In this document: piece by piece, positions 46,930 through 56,402 of the stretch | How positions within the stretch are numbered: position 1 is the stretch's first letter | Layout of the letters: each line of letters starts with the position of its first letter | Assembly: GCA_963922205.1 (NCBI GenBank) | Contig: CAWUHX010000072.1 | Span: 496,001-560,000 of the forward strand | DNA from: Romanomermis culicivorax | Taxonomy: Eukaryota; Nematoda; Enoplea; Mermithida; Mermithidae | Reading direction: 5' to 3' | Length of the DNA stretch: 64,000 nucleotides | The notes under the pieces: model-generated | What the model was told of the DNA's origin: nothing | Seen by the model: only the letters and a program-made list of their open reading frames with translations | Database searches by the model: none | Made by a program: the position numbers and the translations under genes

Positions 46930-49900
46930 ATGAATAAAGACAACCTAGGTGGCCTCAAGAGTTCCGGTTTGCCCCGAACACCACCGGGAAAAAAGGCCCG
47001 TGATGCAGAAAAGTTAATTGTCCTGACTTCAGCTGAAACTTCAGCTGAAGAGGACAATTGCTCAGATCACCGGCCTTTATCGGTGGAAAATGAAGGCAAC
47101 CGACCTACGACCTCGACAGCTCTCGAGAGGGAGGACGACGACGCGATATTATCGGCCAATGAAGATCAAATTTTTAAAATTCCGTCGTCGACAAACCTCC
47201 CCAAGAGAGGCGAATATTTACATCCGCCAATTATGGGACCGGCGCGTCCATTACCGAAGATGAACATTCCGGTTTTGGATCAACAGCAGCGCCGGCCAAT
47301 TAATAAACCCGCCCAATTATTCGACACGTACCATCGATTATATTGGGATAACAAGCGGGAGGAACATCGAGAAAATCCTCGAAAGAGCTCATTAGAAGAC
47401 AAATTGGACCAGATCATGAACAGGTTAGATGTTTATGATGGCATATTTGCCAGCATTGCTAATACAGGTTCACAGAAAGCCACTAAGGCAAATGAACCTA
47501 GGCAAAGCAATGCTGGCTGTTTGGAACAAGGTGATGCATTGAAGTTTGAGCAGGGCCAGGAAGAGTTAGCGTGGCAAAATGATGGCATCACTCTTCAGCA
47601 AGACTGTAGACGGAAAGACCAAAAGTCAAGTCTCGGTCCTAAAGAGCAGTATATGTCTCATTTGCCCACTACCTCAAAAGTGGAGCAGAGGGTGAGTAGT
47701 TGTGGTTTTGACGAAGGCCTAAAAAACCCAAGTCTGATAAATCCAACTATCTCACAACAGAGCAGTTGTATTAGGGGAGAGACCCCAAGTGTCAGGCAGC
47801 AGGTCATGCCTACAATGATTCCGATTGATCCAGCTTTATGGGTCAATCCGGCTCAAGTAGGCCCAACTGTCTATGACATTGAAAGGGCGATCAAACCGAA
47901 ATTACTGCAATCTGATATGCCAAGTAAACAGGTTCTTGCTTTTCTAGTGGAGCTAGAAGGTGAGTTTCGAAAGAATACTCCCGATGAGGTGAAACTAGAA
48001 GCATTAACCCGTTTGTCAAGGGACTTGCCGAAAGAATTGGCCGAAGAGTCAACGACATATAGGGAGGCCCGAGACAAGATTTTGAATTATTGTGCTCCAG
48101 ATTGTAACCTGGACATGCTCAAACGGGATTTATTAGATATTAAGCAGGAACCCGATGAAGCAGCAACCAAATTTTTAAAAAGGGTTCGAGCACATGTGAA
48201 TCTCGTTTATCAGAGTGAAACAAAGGAGTTTAAAAATAAAATAATCATTGAAACCTTTTTCTATAGGAGTTCTTTGACTTATCAATTAGAACTGCAGAAA
48301 GACATAGCAAAATTCAAAAATTGGTATGATCTTTCGCAGGCAGTCTATGAGATAGAGTTAAAGTACCGGAATGCGATCAGAACATTTGGGCCAAGAGAGC
48401 AGCCCATGATGATAAATACGGCACAAGCGGAAATTGCTGAGGAGCAGCAAGCCGATGTGAATGTAATCCAAAGACCTTATGAAAGCGCCCAAAAACGCAA
48501 TAGGGACTTTAGAAGACCAAACACAGAAAGGCAAACTCCAATGCAATCTTCGCAAAATCAATTGATAGATATAGCAGATGAGGAAGTACTTGAAGTACCT
48601 CCGCAACAGGCCATAATGCCTCGGCAACAGCCTGTTGAGGAGCCAAAAAAGGACTCCCTCATGGTGGCTTTATCTAAGGAGTTTATCAAAATGGCACAAT
48701 GTTATGAAGAGATTAGGAACTCGACCAAAGCTCAAGAGGAAGCCATAACTGCTTTAACTCAGAAAGTTGATAAAGCGAAAGCAAAAAGTCAACAAGAGGT
48801 TCAGCAGCGAAAATGGTGTACTTACCACGAAAATAACACTCACAACACGATTGATTGTAGAACCTTGAATTTTTATAAAGGTCTGCAAAATCGTGGAAGG
48901 GGTGGAAATAGTGGAAGAGGCTTTGGAAGAGGAAGTCCTAGAGGAAGTTTTGGAAATTTCCGAGGTAGAGGAAATTTCAGAGGTAATTTCAGAGGAAATT
49001 ACGGAGGAAGTAGAGGAGGTTTTGGTAACGAAGGCGAAAGGGGAGCTTATCAAGTTTCGTTTCCTGAGGACGAGGCGGAAAATTTGCAAGAATATGCCGA
49101 GTTTCAGGAATACGTAAAGTTGAAGAAGCTCAGGGAGCAGATGAGGTTGTTACAGGCGACCACCCAGCTGATGTTACCAGGACCGAATCTAATGGACCAA
49201 CAACCAGTAATCGCAAATCAGAGTTCAAATACCCTGTTGGTTCCGCAAAAGGTAGTTAGTCCGTCGCAAGCCTCCGGGCAGAGAGACCAACCGCCAAGTA
49301 GTGGTATCAATAGTGTACAGCAAGAACCAATGATGGAGATGAAGTTGTGTGGTTTACATAATTGTGCCATGGAGAAAGAGGAGAATGTGCCGGAAATGGA
49401 ATGCAGTGCCGAGTATGGTAGGAAGGCGACTGCAGAGGAACTGGATATGTTAGCAAAGTACCCTAGAACACAGCCATTTCACATTAAAGTAACTGTGTGT
49501 GCTACTACTGCAAAGGCACTGATTGACACGGGAGCTCAGTGTTCGGTGATGTCGGGTGATTTCTTGAAAAAATCACTTGGACTGGAGTATACAGCGTACC
49601 CTAAGATCCTAAAAGTCACTGTTGCCAATGGTAAAGTAGTTAGTGCACATGGTTACGTTCAATTTCAAATGCAATGTGATTATGGTCGTTTTCCAGTTAA
49701 AGCTATCATAATACCAGGGTCCGCAGAGGATTTGATATTGGGAACAGACTTCCTGGCGCATCCGGAAGTCAATACGGTAATAGATTTTGGAAAAGGTTCA
49801 ATGACTATGATGGGTGTAAAGAAAAGTATTGATTTGTTAACATCGGATAAGAAAGCAATTCCGATAGTGGGGATGCATAATCCGATGATAGCAGAATCAG

Positions 49901-52900
49901 TACAAGAAAATTCTATTGAAGAAGATCAATGTTCGACAATTGAGCAGCTGGAAGATCTAGTTCCAGTAGTGGCTTGTAATAGAATTTACATTCCACATGG
50001 AACAGATCAGCTAGTGAAAGCTAAATTGTGGAATAAATCCTCGGCAAATAGAATAAATGGAATCATCGTCGAAGGAGATGATTCAGAAACGAGATTCAGA
50101 GTAGATGATACTATAGTTGATGGCTCAAAGGAGGACTTTGTATTGATGATCTCCAACAATACGGGTTCCGGTTGCCTGATAGAACCTAATCAAGTTCTTG
50201 GCTACTGTAACTCCGTATTTCGGGGAGAATCAAGTGTATCAATTTTACAGGCAGGAAATAGTGGAGAAAGTAGCCTAGAGGGCATTTTCGATGCCAAGGA
50301 ATCAAAATTCGATGGAGTTGTGTTTCTGGAAGCATTGTACAAAATGACCTCTAAAGCTACAGTGTCAGAGGAACAGAAAGAGATGGCGATACGGCAACTC
50401 GTGAAATACCGAGATGTATTTAGCCTACCTCATGATCCTCTGACAACTACTCCCCATCTTACTTGTAAAATTAATACAGGTGATGCTAGCCCTGTGGCGA
50501 AACATTACTACAGAGCTGCCATTGAACGTCGACCATATATCAGACAACATGTGCAGGAAATGCTAGACAAAGGAGTCATAGAGCCATCAAGATCGCCCTG
50601 GGCGGCGCCATTATTCCTAGTAGGGAAGAAAGATGGGTCGCTCAGGCCGGTTGTTGATTTCAGAGGCTTGAACGAGGTTACGAAGGATGATCGATATCCA
50701 ATACCAAGAATGGATGATTATCTGGACTGCCTCGGGAGAGCAAAATTTTATACGACTCTTGACCTTAAGTCTGGCTATTGGCAAGTGCCAATGGAAGAAG
50801 GCAGTAAAGAAAAGACTGCTTTCCTGTGTCAAGAAGGGTTATTTCAGTTCAAAGTAATGCCCTTTGGACTGAAAAATGCACCAGCCGAGTTCCAGAGGAT
50901 GATGGAGAGAATCCTTCATCCTCATGTGTGGAAGATATGTCTAGTTTACATAGACGATATCATAGTGTTCTCGAATACGTTCGAGGAACACGTAGAAAAT
51001 TTGAAATTGGTCCTAGATGCTCTGAGACGAGCCCAGCTTACACTTAAACCGGAAAAATGCGAATTCCTACCAAAGAAGGTTCATTTTCTTGGTCACATTT
51101 TGGATTCTAATGGAATTTCGCCCGATCCGAAAAAAGTGCAAGCTATTAAGGAGTTTGAGTTCCCGGACTCGGTCAAGCGTATGCAAAGGTTTCTCGGAAT
51201 GCTCCAGTGGTGTAAAAAATTTATACCACACCTGGCAAAGCACGCAGAACCTTTGTATAAGCTGACGGCCAAGAAAAGGAATAAATGGCTCGTCACAGAG
51301 GATCACTACAAAGCATTTAATGCTTTGAAAGAAGCACTGGTATCGGTTCCATTTCTTAGGTACCCAGTAATGGATGGCTCAGCCCAATTCATTCTACAAA
51401 CCGATGCCAGTGGAACAGCACTAGGGGCTGTTCTGTATCAAGAGTCTGGAGATGATAAGTGGGTCATAGCATACAATAGCCGTGTGCTAAAAGAGGACGA
51501 GAAAAAGTGGTGCGCAACCGAAAGGGAGTGCCTCGCGATTATCTACGGCCTCAAAATCTATCGGCACTATTTATTGGGGCAGAAAGTATTGATTAAGACA
51601 GATCACAGACCACTGTTATCAATGAAAGTCAACACTACAACAAATGACAAATTGAAACGGTGGTATGCGATCATAAATCAATACAACCACAAATTAGAAT
51701 ACGTGCCAGGTAGACAAAATGCTATGGCTGACTTTCTCTCTAGAAAGGATGAGCCAGAGGATGTGGTGAAATCACCACCGAAGTGGGAAAGTATGTTCAA
51801 GTCGGATGTTGTCTCCTCCGATGTCAAAGGAATAATAAAAGAACAACAAGAACAACAACAAATTTCCTTGGAGGCCAAGAGGAACAACATCCTCGAAAAG
51901 AATAAATCCCACAAGGATAAAAAGGAAGAAGAGGGTGCTCGAAATAGTCCTGAGGACGAAAGAGAGCATCCTAAAGGAGTAGAAGCGGTAGTAACCCGAA
52001 GCAAAGCTCGTGTTTCTGAAAAGGTGCAGAAAGAAAATCAGGAAACTGATAGATCTGCGATACCTAAGGAACAAGACAATGTGCAGTGGTTACACCCTAG
52101 AAAAGAAGAGGAGTTTGATAAACCAGGAACATCAGGAGGAGAAGAGATATCTATTGGCCTGATCCCAGATGGCTTGATGAGCAAACTGCAAAAAGCAGAC
52201 GAAAGCTTAAAGCCAATCTGGGATAGATTAGGTGCAAATAGCACCACGAAGTATCACAGTGGGTTCTACGAAGAAAATGGTGTATTGTATAGGGAAACTG
52301 AGGCAGAAAGCGAGGACCAATTGGTCGTACCCGCAAACCTCAGGGACTCTGTACTGCATCAGCATCATGGTGCTGTAATAATGACACACCAGGGTTTCAA
52401 AAGAACTCTGAGTGTCATGAAATTGCATTATTGGTGGCCTGGCATGGAAAAAGATGTCAGGGAATGGATAAAATACTGCGTTGTCTGTCAAATGGCAACT
52501 GCAGGAAAGCCATCCATTCCTCCGTTGATACCCATTGTGCCACAAGGTCCATTCGACATTGTATCTGTGGATATAGTAGGAATTTCGCCTTTGGGAGAAA
52601 GAATGCCTTATGTTATAGTTTTTCAGGACTATTTCACAAAATGGGTTGAAGCTGAGATGATCCCAGATCAATCAGCAAATTCAGTTGTGAATGCGTTCTT
52701 AGAAGCCATAATATTTAGGCATGGAACACCAACGAAACTCCTAAGTGACAATGGATCTTGTTTTACTTCGGATTTAATGAAATCAGTTTGTCATTTATTA
52801 GAGTGTAAGAAGATCTTCACTACTGCTTACCACCCTCAGGGTAATGGTATGGTAGAGAGGTTCAACCAAACTCTAATAAAACAACTGAGAAAAGTAGCTA

Positions 52901-53481
52901 TCGGTGAACCCGATAGCTGGCCAAGATATCTCAAATCAGTGGTCTTTGCCTACAATGCTACCCCACACGCAGTGACGAAGGCCTCGCCATTTGCGTTGTT
53001 ACGGGGCCATGAGGCAAAGTTCGGGATGAATTTGTCAAAAGCTCTTGAAATAGTAATGCCCATGAATTATGAGGCATACAAATTCATCCTAACAGACCAC
53101 TTAACCAGGCTTTATGGTATTATTGCCGAAAATATCCAGAAAGCAGCGGAAGCTAGCAAAAGATATTTCGACAAGAAAATTAAAACCTCGGTTTTTAAAG
53201 AAAATGATTGGGTACTTCTTAAAGTTGATAAGCAAAAGAAACTAGGCTTAACTTGGGAAGGACCCTTCATTATAACTGATGTTTCCAGGTTAGAGGATAA
53301 TGTCATAACAATCGCACGTTATGATAATCTTTTGCTACGGCAAAAGGTTTCAGCAAGTAGGCTGAAAATTTTTCGCTACGAGACTACACGATGGCAGAAC
53401 TACGTAAAAAATCGATCGAATCGTCTTACTGTACCTTCGCAATTAGCGGAGAGTAGTGCGACGCCCGGTGTAGTTTCGTAG
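46930..53481 (+). CDS. Gag-Pol polyprotein of Ty3/Gypsy-type retrotransposon
   Basis: One 2183-codon frame with no gag/pol frameshift or stop. Residues about 318-480 form a helical Gag/capsid-like domain. C630-x2-H633-x4-H638-x4-C643 is a CHHC-order zinc knuckle, followed by an RGG/FRG box (about 654-700). Aspartic protease: DTGA at 866. Reverse transcriptase: core from about 1190, with YIDD at 1340-1343. RNase H: TDASG with D1492. Integrase: H1813-x6-H1820-x29-C1850-x2-C1853, then D1881, D1940 and E1976 (DD35E). A GPY/F-type module, WEGPF, sits at 2109. All catalytic residues are intact, so the product looks functional. The start ATG lies 98 bases after the LTR. The stop is TAG. Confidence 0.96.
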   Translation: MNKDNLGGLKSSGLPRTPPGKKARDAEKLIVLTSAETSAEEDNCSDHRPLSVENEGNRPTTSTALEREDDDAILSANEDQIFKIPSSTNLPKRGEYLHPPIMGPARPLPKMNIPVLDQQQRRPINKPAQLFDTYHRLYWDNKREEHRENPRKSSLEDKLDQIMNRLDVYDGIFASIANTGSQKATKANEPRQSNAGCLEQGDALKFEQGQEELAWQNDGITLQQDCRRKDQKSSLGPKEQYMSHLPTTSKVEQRVSSCGFDEGLKNPSLINPTISQQSSCIRGETPSVRQQVMPTMIPIDPALWVNPAQVGPTVYDIERAIKPKLLQSDMPSKQVLAFLVELEGEFRKNTPDEVKLEALTRLSRDLPKELAEESTTYREARDKILNYCAPDCNLDMLKRDLLDIKQEPDEAATKFLKRVRAHVNLVYQSETKEFKNKIIIETFFYRSSLTYQLELQKDIAKFKNWYDLSQAVYEIELKYRNAIRTFGPREQPMMINTAQAEIAEEQQADVNVIQRPYESAQKRNRDFRRPNTERQTPMQSSQNQLIDIADEEVLEVPPQQAIMPRQQPVEEPKKDSLMVALSKEFIKMAQCYEEIRNSTKAQEEAITALTQKVDKAKAKSQQEVQQRKWCTYHENNTHNTIDCRTLNFYKGLQNRGRGGNSGRGFGRGSPRGSFGNFRGRGNFRGNFRGNYGGSRGGFGNEGERGAYQVSFPEDEAENLQEYAEFQEYVKLKKLREQMRLLQATTQLMLPGPNLMDQQPVIANQSSNTLLVPQKVVSPSQASGQRDQPPSSGINSVQQEPMMEMKLCGLHNCAMEKEENVPEMECSAEYGRKATAEELDMLAKYPRTQPFHIKVTVCATTAKALIDTGAQCSVMSGDFLKKSLGLEYTAYPKILKVTVANGKVVSAHGYVQFQMQCDYGRFPVKAIIIPGSAEDLILGTDFLAHPEVNTVIDFGKGSMTMMGVKKSIDLLTSDKKAIPIVGMHNPMIAESVQENSIEEDQCSTIEQLEDLVPVVACNRIYIPHGTDQLVKAKLWNKSSANRINGIIVEGDDSETRFRVDDTIVDGSKEDFVLMISNNTGSGCLIEPNQVLGYCNSVFRGESSVSILQAGNSGESSLEGIFDAKESKFDGVVFLEALYKMTSKATVSEEQKEMAIRQLVKYRDVFSLPHDPLTTTPHLTCKINTGDASPVAKHYYRAAIERRPYIRQHVQEMLDKGVIEPSRSPWAAPLFLVGKKDGSLRPVVDFRGLNEVTKDDRYPIPRMDDYLDCLGRAKFYTTLDLKSGYWQVPMEEGSKEKTAFLCQEGLFQFKVMPFGLKNAPAEFQRMMERILHPHVWKICLVYIDDIIVFSNTFEEHVENLKLVLDALRRAQLTLKPEKCEFLPKKVHFLGHILDSNGISPDPKKVQAIKEFEFPDSVKRMQRFLGMLQWCKKFIPHLAKHAEPLYKLTAKKRNKWLVTEDHYKAFNALKEALVSVPFLRYPVMDGSAQFILQTDASGTALGAVLYQESGDDKWVIAYNSRVLKEDEKKWCATERECLAIIYGLKIYRHYLLGQKVLIKTDHRPLLSMKVNTTTNDKLKRWYAIINQYNHKLEYVPGRQNAMADFLSRKDEPEDVVKSPPKWESMFKSDVVSSDVKGIIKEQQEQQQISLEAKRNNILEKNKSHKDKKEEEGARNSPEDEREHPKGVEAVVTRSKARVSEKVQKENQETDRSAIPKEQDNVQWLHPRKEEEFDKPGTSGGEEISIGLIPDGLMSKLQKADESLKPIWDRLGANSTTKYHSGFYEENGVLYRETEAESEDQLVVPANLRDSVLHQHHGAVIMTHQGFKRTLSVMKLHYWWPGMEKDVREWIKYCVVCQMATAGKPSIPPLIPIVPQGPFDIVSVDIVGISPLGERMPYVIVFQDYFTKWVEAEMIPDQSANSVVNAFLEAIIFRHGTPTKLLSDNGSCFTSDLMKSVCHLLECKKIFTTAYHPQGNGMVERFNQTLIKQLRKVAIGEPDSWPRYLKSVVFAYNATPHAVTKASPFALLRGHEAKFGMNLSKALEIVMPMNYEAYKFILTDHLTRLYGIIAENIQKAAEASKRYFDKKIKTSVFKENDWVLLKVDKQKKLGLTWEGPFIITDVSRLEDNVITIARYDNLLLRQKVSASRLKIFRYETTRWQNYVKNRSNRLTVPSQLAESSATPGVVS

Positions 53482-53908
53482 CGGCAAAATCTGCCGATTT
53501 GCGTGTATTTATTTTTTGTATTTAATAAATATTTATTCTAATCGTGTTTTGTAACGGTTGAAATCCGTTTTAATATTTTTTGAAATGTAGGATTGTGTTT
53601 TAACGAAGCGGGGGAAAAGCTTTTAAAGCGAAAGACCCGTTTTCGTACATTTTTTCATTTTACACTTTCTTGGTTAACAACTCCAAATCATTCAAAAATT
53701 TCAAAAGTCGTGTCCCGCGTCTGCTCTTCATTTTCAAATCTTTTCGAAAAATTGTGAACGGAGGAACCCTCCCGTGAGGTAATTTGCAGCCGCAAGGGAA
53801 TAGACTGTAAATGTTTTATACATCTGTCTACTTTTCACAGCTGCAGATTCGGTTTTAAATTTTAAAAATTATTTCGGTGCAAAGAATCGGGCCCAGAAAA
53901 AATTTCGA
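53482..53908 (+). other. Spacer after gag-pol with a candidate splice acceptor
   Basis: No coding frame. TCTACTTTTCACAG ends at 53840, 68 bases before the ATG at 53909. It is a good acceptor for a spliced subgenomic mRNA that would bring this ATG to the 5' side. The partner donor in the 5' leader was not identified. Confidence 0.4.
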
Positions 53909-54014
53909 ATGGGTACGCCGAACGATTGTACTCGGACGTACAACGCGACGGACGATGAAGTCCAATTTGGGGAGCCGCACCCGCGGCAGAATAATCGCTA
54001 TTTTTTGGTCGACG
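53909..54014 (+). CDS. First coding exon of the retrotransposon exonuclease gene
   Basis: ATG plus 35 codons, ending at a consensus donor (GACG|GTAAGC) with one base left over. The acceptor at 54650-54651 (CCTGAATTTTTTAG) supplies the two bases needed and continues exactly in the exonuclease frame. The encoded peptide starts MGTPNDCTRTYNATDDEVQF, is acidic-polar and shows no signal peptide, arguing against an envelope-type product. Without this exon the only start for the exonuclease would be the ATG at 54672, which lies inside the acceptor exon and in the same frame. Confidence 0.7.
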
Positions 54015-54651
54015 GTAAGCAACCATTTTATATTTGTAAATAGTTAGGTAAGAAAATGAGCGGAGGTTACGCTCGTCAGGGGTGTTTTGTAAGACTATTT
54101 CTGTGCCCTTTCTCGGACGAGCTACCAACTGGGAGTTGAGAATTTAACACAAAAAATTAGGTAGAAGGGGGTGGCAAGGGCCGAACCTAGGTGATCCGAA
54201 AAAGACTTCGGTCGAATTAGGTGATCCGATTAGGGGAGGTTTTTGTCATTCCCGCTCCCTCTGGTTTCCGCAAAGCGGCGAAGAAGGGGATTAGCAGGAG
54301 TTAGTCGCGGAGATCAAGGTTGTGATCGATTAAGCGCTGATCGAGTAGCAAAGGTGTGTTGGGTTAGAGTGAAAAACACCTAATTTCACATATTTTTGCC
54401 TATCAATTTTGGTTTCTATAAAGGGACACCCAACGGCCAGAAAGGCTAAAAATCAAGTTCCCGCTCCAAAATTTCAAAAGTTTAAAAGTTAAAACGGTGT
54501 TCTGCACAAAGGTGCTAGAGTTTCCCCAAAGAGTTAAAGGAGTAATAATGGGTAAAATTACCCAAAGAGTGTAAAAAGGGTCACGAAAATGCACATAAGG
54601 AGTTAGTAGAGTATGTCTGGCTAAAATTTAAATCTCTCCTGAATTTTTTAG
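54015..54651 (+). other. Intron within the retrotransposon
   Basis: 637 bases from GTAAGC to TTTTTTAG. The frame into the exonuclease is closed by a TAA at 54546, so unspliced RNA cannot join the two exons. It contains a short direct repeat (TTAGGTGATCCG / CTAGGTGATCCG). Confidence 0.65.
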
Positions 54652-56402
54652 ACCACAATATCCGTCGGGCAATGCGGATAGCGGAGTTGGAAAGGTGGTT
54701 TTTCGCCACTTTTGAGTTCTGGCCGACCAACCCCATCGAGCCGATAATTGTTCCCATGGGAAGTGTGGAAAGGGTGATAAAACACCTAGAAAGCAGCACT
54801 TTCCGAGGCATGAGCATTATCGGCTTCGATGTAGAGAAGGTGAACCGAGAGGACGCTGGAAAGCTGTTTAGGTGGGGGTGCGAAAACGAAAAAGGCAACC
54901 AGTTTGCCAGATTAGTTTCCTTCGCCCATCTAAATGGCAAAACGTTCGTAATCGATTTAATGTTGCTGCAAGAGCAAGAGTGGAACATATTGTTACACTT
55001 TTTACGCTCAGCGACGTTGTTAGTCGGTTACGCCGTTTTAGAAGACATAGTTTCAATTATCAATGTCCGGGGATGCGGAAAAAGCACCGATGGTCGCGAT
55101 TTGTCTGACGCGATTAGGTGTAGTATCAAAGATGGAAATCTAGGAAGATACTATGACCTAAGCGTCACGGCAAAGCAGATCATGGGAAGCGAGATTACCA
55201 AATCCAGGAAAGCAGGTATCTGCCCTGAGACATTGAAATTGAAGGGACTCTTTGCCGAAATGTATTTGGCTGACATCGGTCCTCACCAGACTGATTTCAG
55301 TCTCTTACGTAATAGACAAAGTGTTGCCAAAGAAAGAGTTCCTGAAGAAATGCTGCAGTACGCTGGTATGGACGCGTATTTTTCGTTGGCAATTTTTATG
55401 GGAGCATTTCACTATGGGTACGTGATTGAGCTATGTGGGGGAGTTGCCAACTTTCCTCACGATATAGTCGATCCGTCCCAGATTGAAATACTTTCATATA
55501 AATTTTATCAGTTCTACTCATATATAGTTACGGACTACAAATTACGTAACTTTGTGGGTACACCTGATATTGTGGTTAGGCAGCCTGAGGCCACCTACCA
55601 CATGATGCGCCAAGAAATGTACGCAAGATGGGCCACACAAGTGCAAGAAATAGGGCCTAATTTTCGTTGCCATCGGGACATATGCAATCCTAGGAAGGGG
55701 AAAGAAAATTTGCCGTGGCGAGGCATTTATCCAAGTGCTTATCGCCAGGGTAAAAAATTAAAGCCCAATTCCTATGATGAGGCAAGTGATCCCGATGACG
55801 ACGAAATGATTAGGCCTGAACAGCGCTTGTCGGCCAAGGATAGGTTGCGCCTACAGCTAGTGGAGGAGATGGCGCAGGGAAAGCAGTATCAGGAACTCAC
55901 TCAACCAGCGTCTTTAGTTTGGTTCATCGATACAGCCAGGAAAGTTGTCAAGCTACCCCAAGATCGTCAAAAGCAAGCACTACTAGATGCCCTAAAAAAT
56001 CATCTGGTTCATGTGCCTATTGATATTGATCCTGGGGTAGGCTATTTTGACAAAGATCACTGGAAGCCTCAGTTGGCGGAGTATGCTAAGGCATTCGAGG
56101 AAAAGCGGTTCTCGGAACTGCAAGCCGCGTGTGCCTTAGTCCCGCTGGCCTTTCACGTGATCTGGCCCCACAGCAGAAAGGAACTGGACTTTGTAATGGC
56201 CGAAATGTTCAGTTACAGGTTCATTACATCGTTCAGCCCAGAGCTGCAGGGCAAAATAAAAGAAATGGCTTGGCGGTCAGATGAGAGGTTGTCCCAATAT
56301 CTTATGCTGGCGAAAACTCTTCCAAATATAGAGTATGAGGTACCCCGCAAAGGTGCCGGAATATATGTTTGGATGAATCGATTCGGATTTATGCCGATTT
56401 GA
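54652..56402 (+). CDS. RNase D/WRN-type DEDDy 3'-5' exonuclease-domain protein of the retrotransposon
   Basis: Numbered from the ATG at 54672 the frame has 576 residues; with the upstream exon it would be about 618. Exo I is IIGFDVEKV (D53, E55), Exo II is LLVGYAVLED (D125), and Exo III is QYAGMDAYFS (Y230-x3-D234), a complete DEDDy set. Between them lies DLSVTAKQIMGSEITKSRKA, like the LS-LA-LG-K segment of RNase D/WRN/MUT-7-type exonucleases, which trim RNA or DNA 3' ends. The rest (about 260-576) is helical and unrecognised, with a charged stretch near 365-395. It stops at TGA 56400-56402 and the same frame continues into the next ORF. Likely roles (inference) are processing of element RNA or cDNA ends, or interference with host small-RNA silencing. 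Confidence 0.85.

Noticed and set aside
53482-54651. A canonical env-like gene between pol and the 3' LTR
   Set aside because: No long frame with a signal peptide, fusion-peptide-like segment or transmembrane anchor was found. The coding content is the exonuclease and RGG frames.
54672-54674. ATG at 54672 as the sole start of the exonuclease gene
   Set aside because: The frame is open upstream to the acceptor at 54651, and a phase-matched ATG exon exists. Internal initiation remains possible but is less economical.
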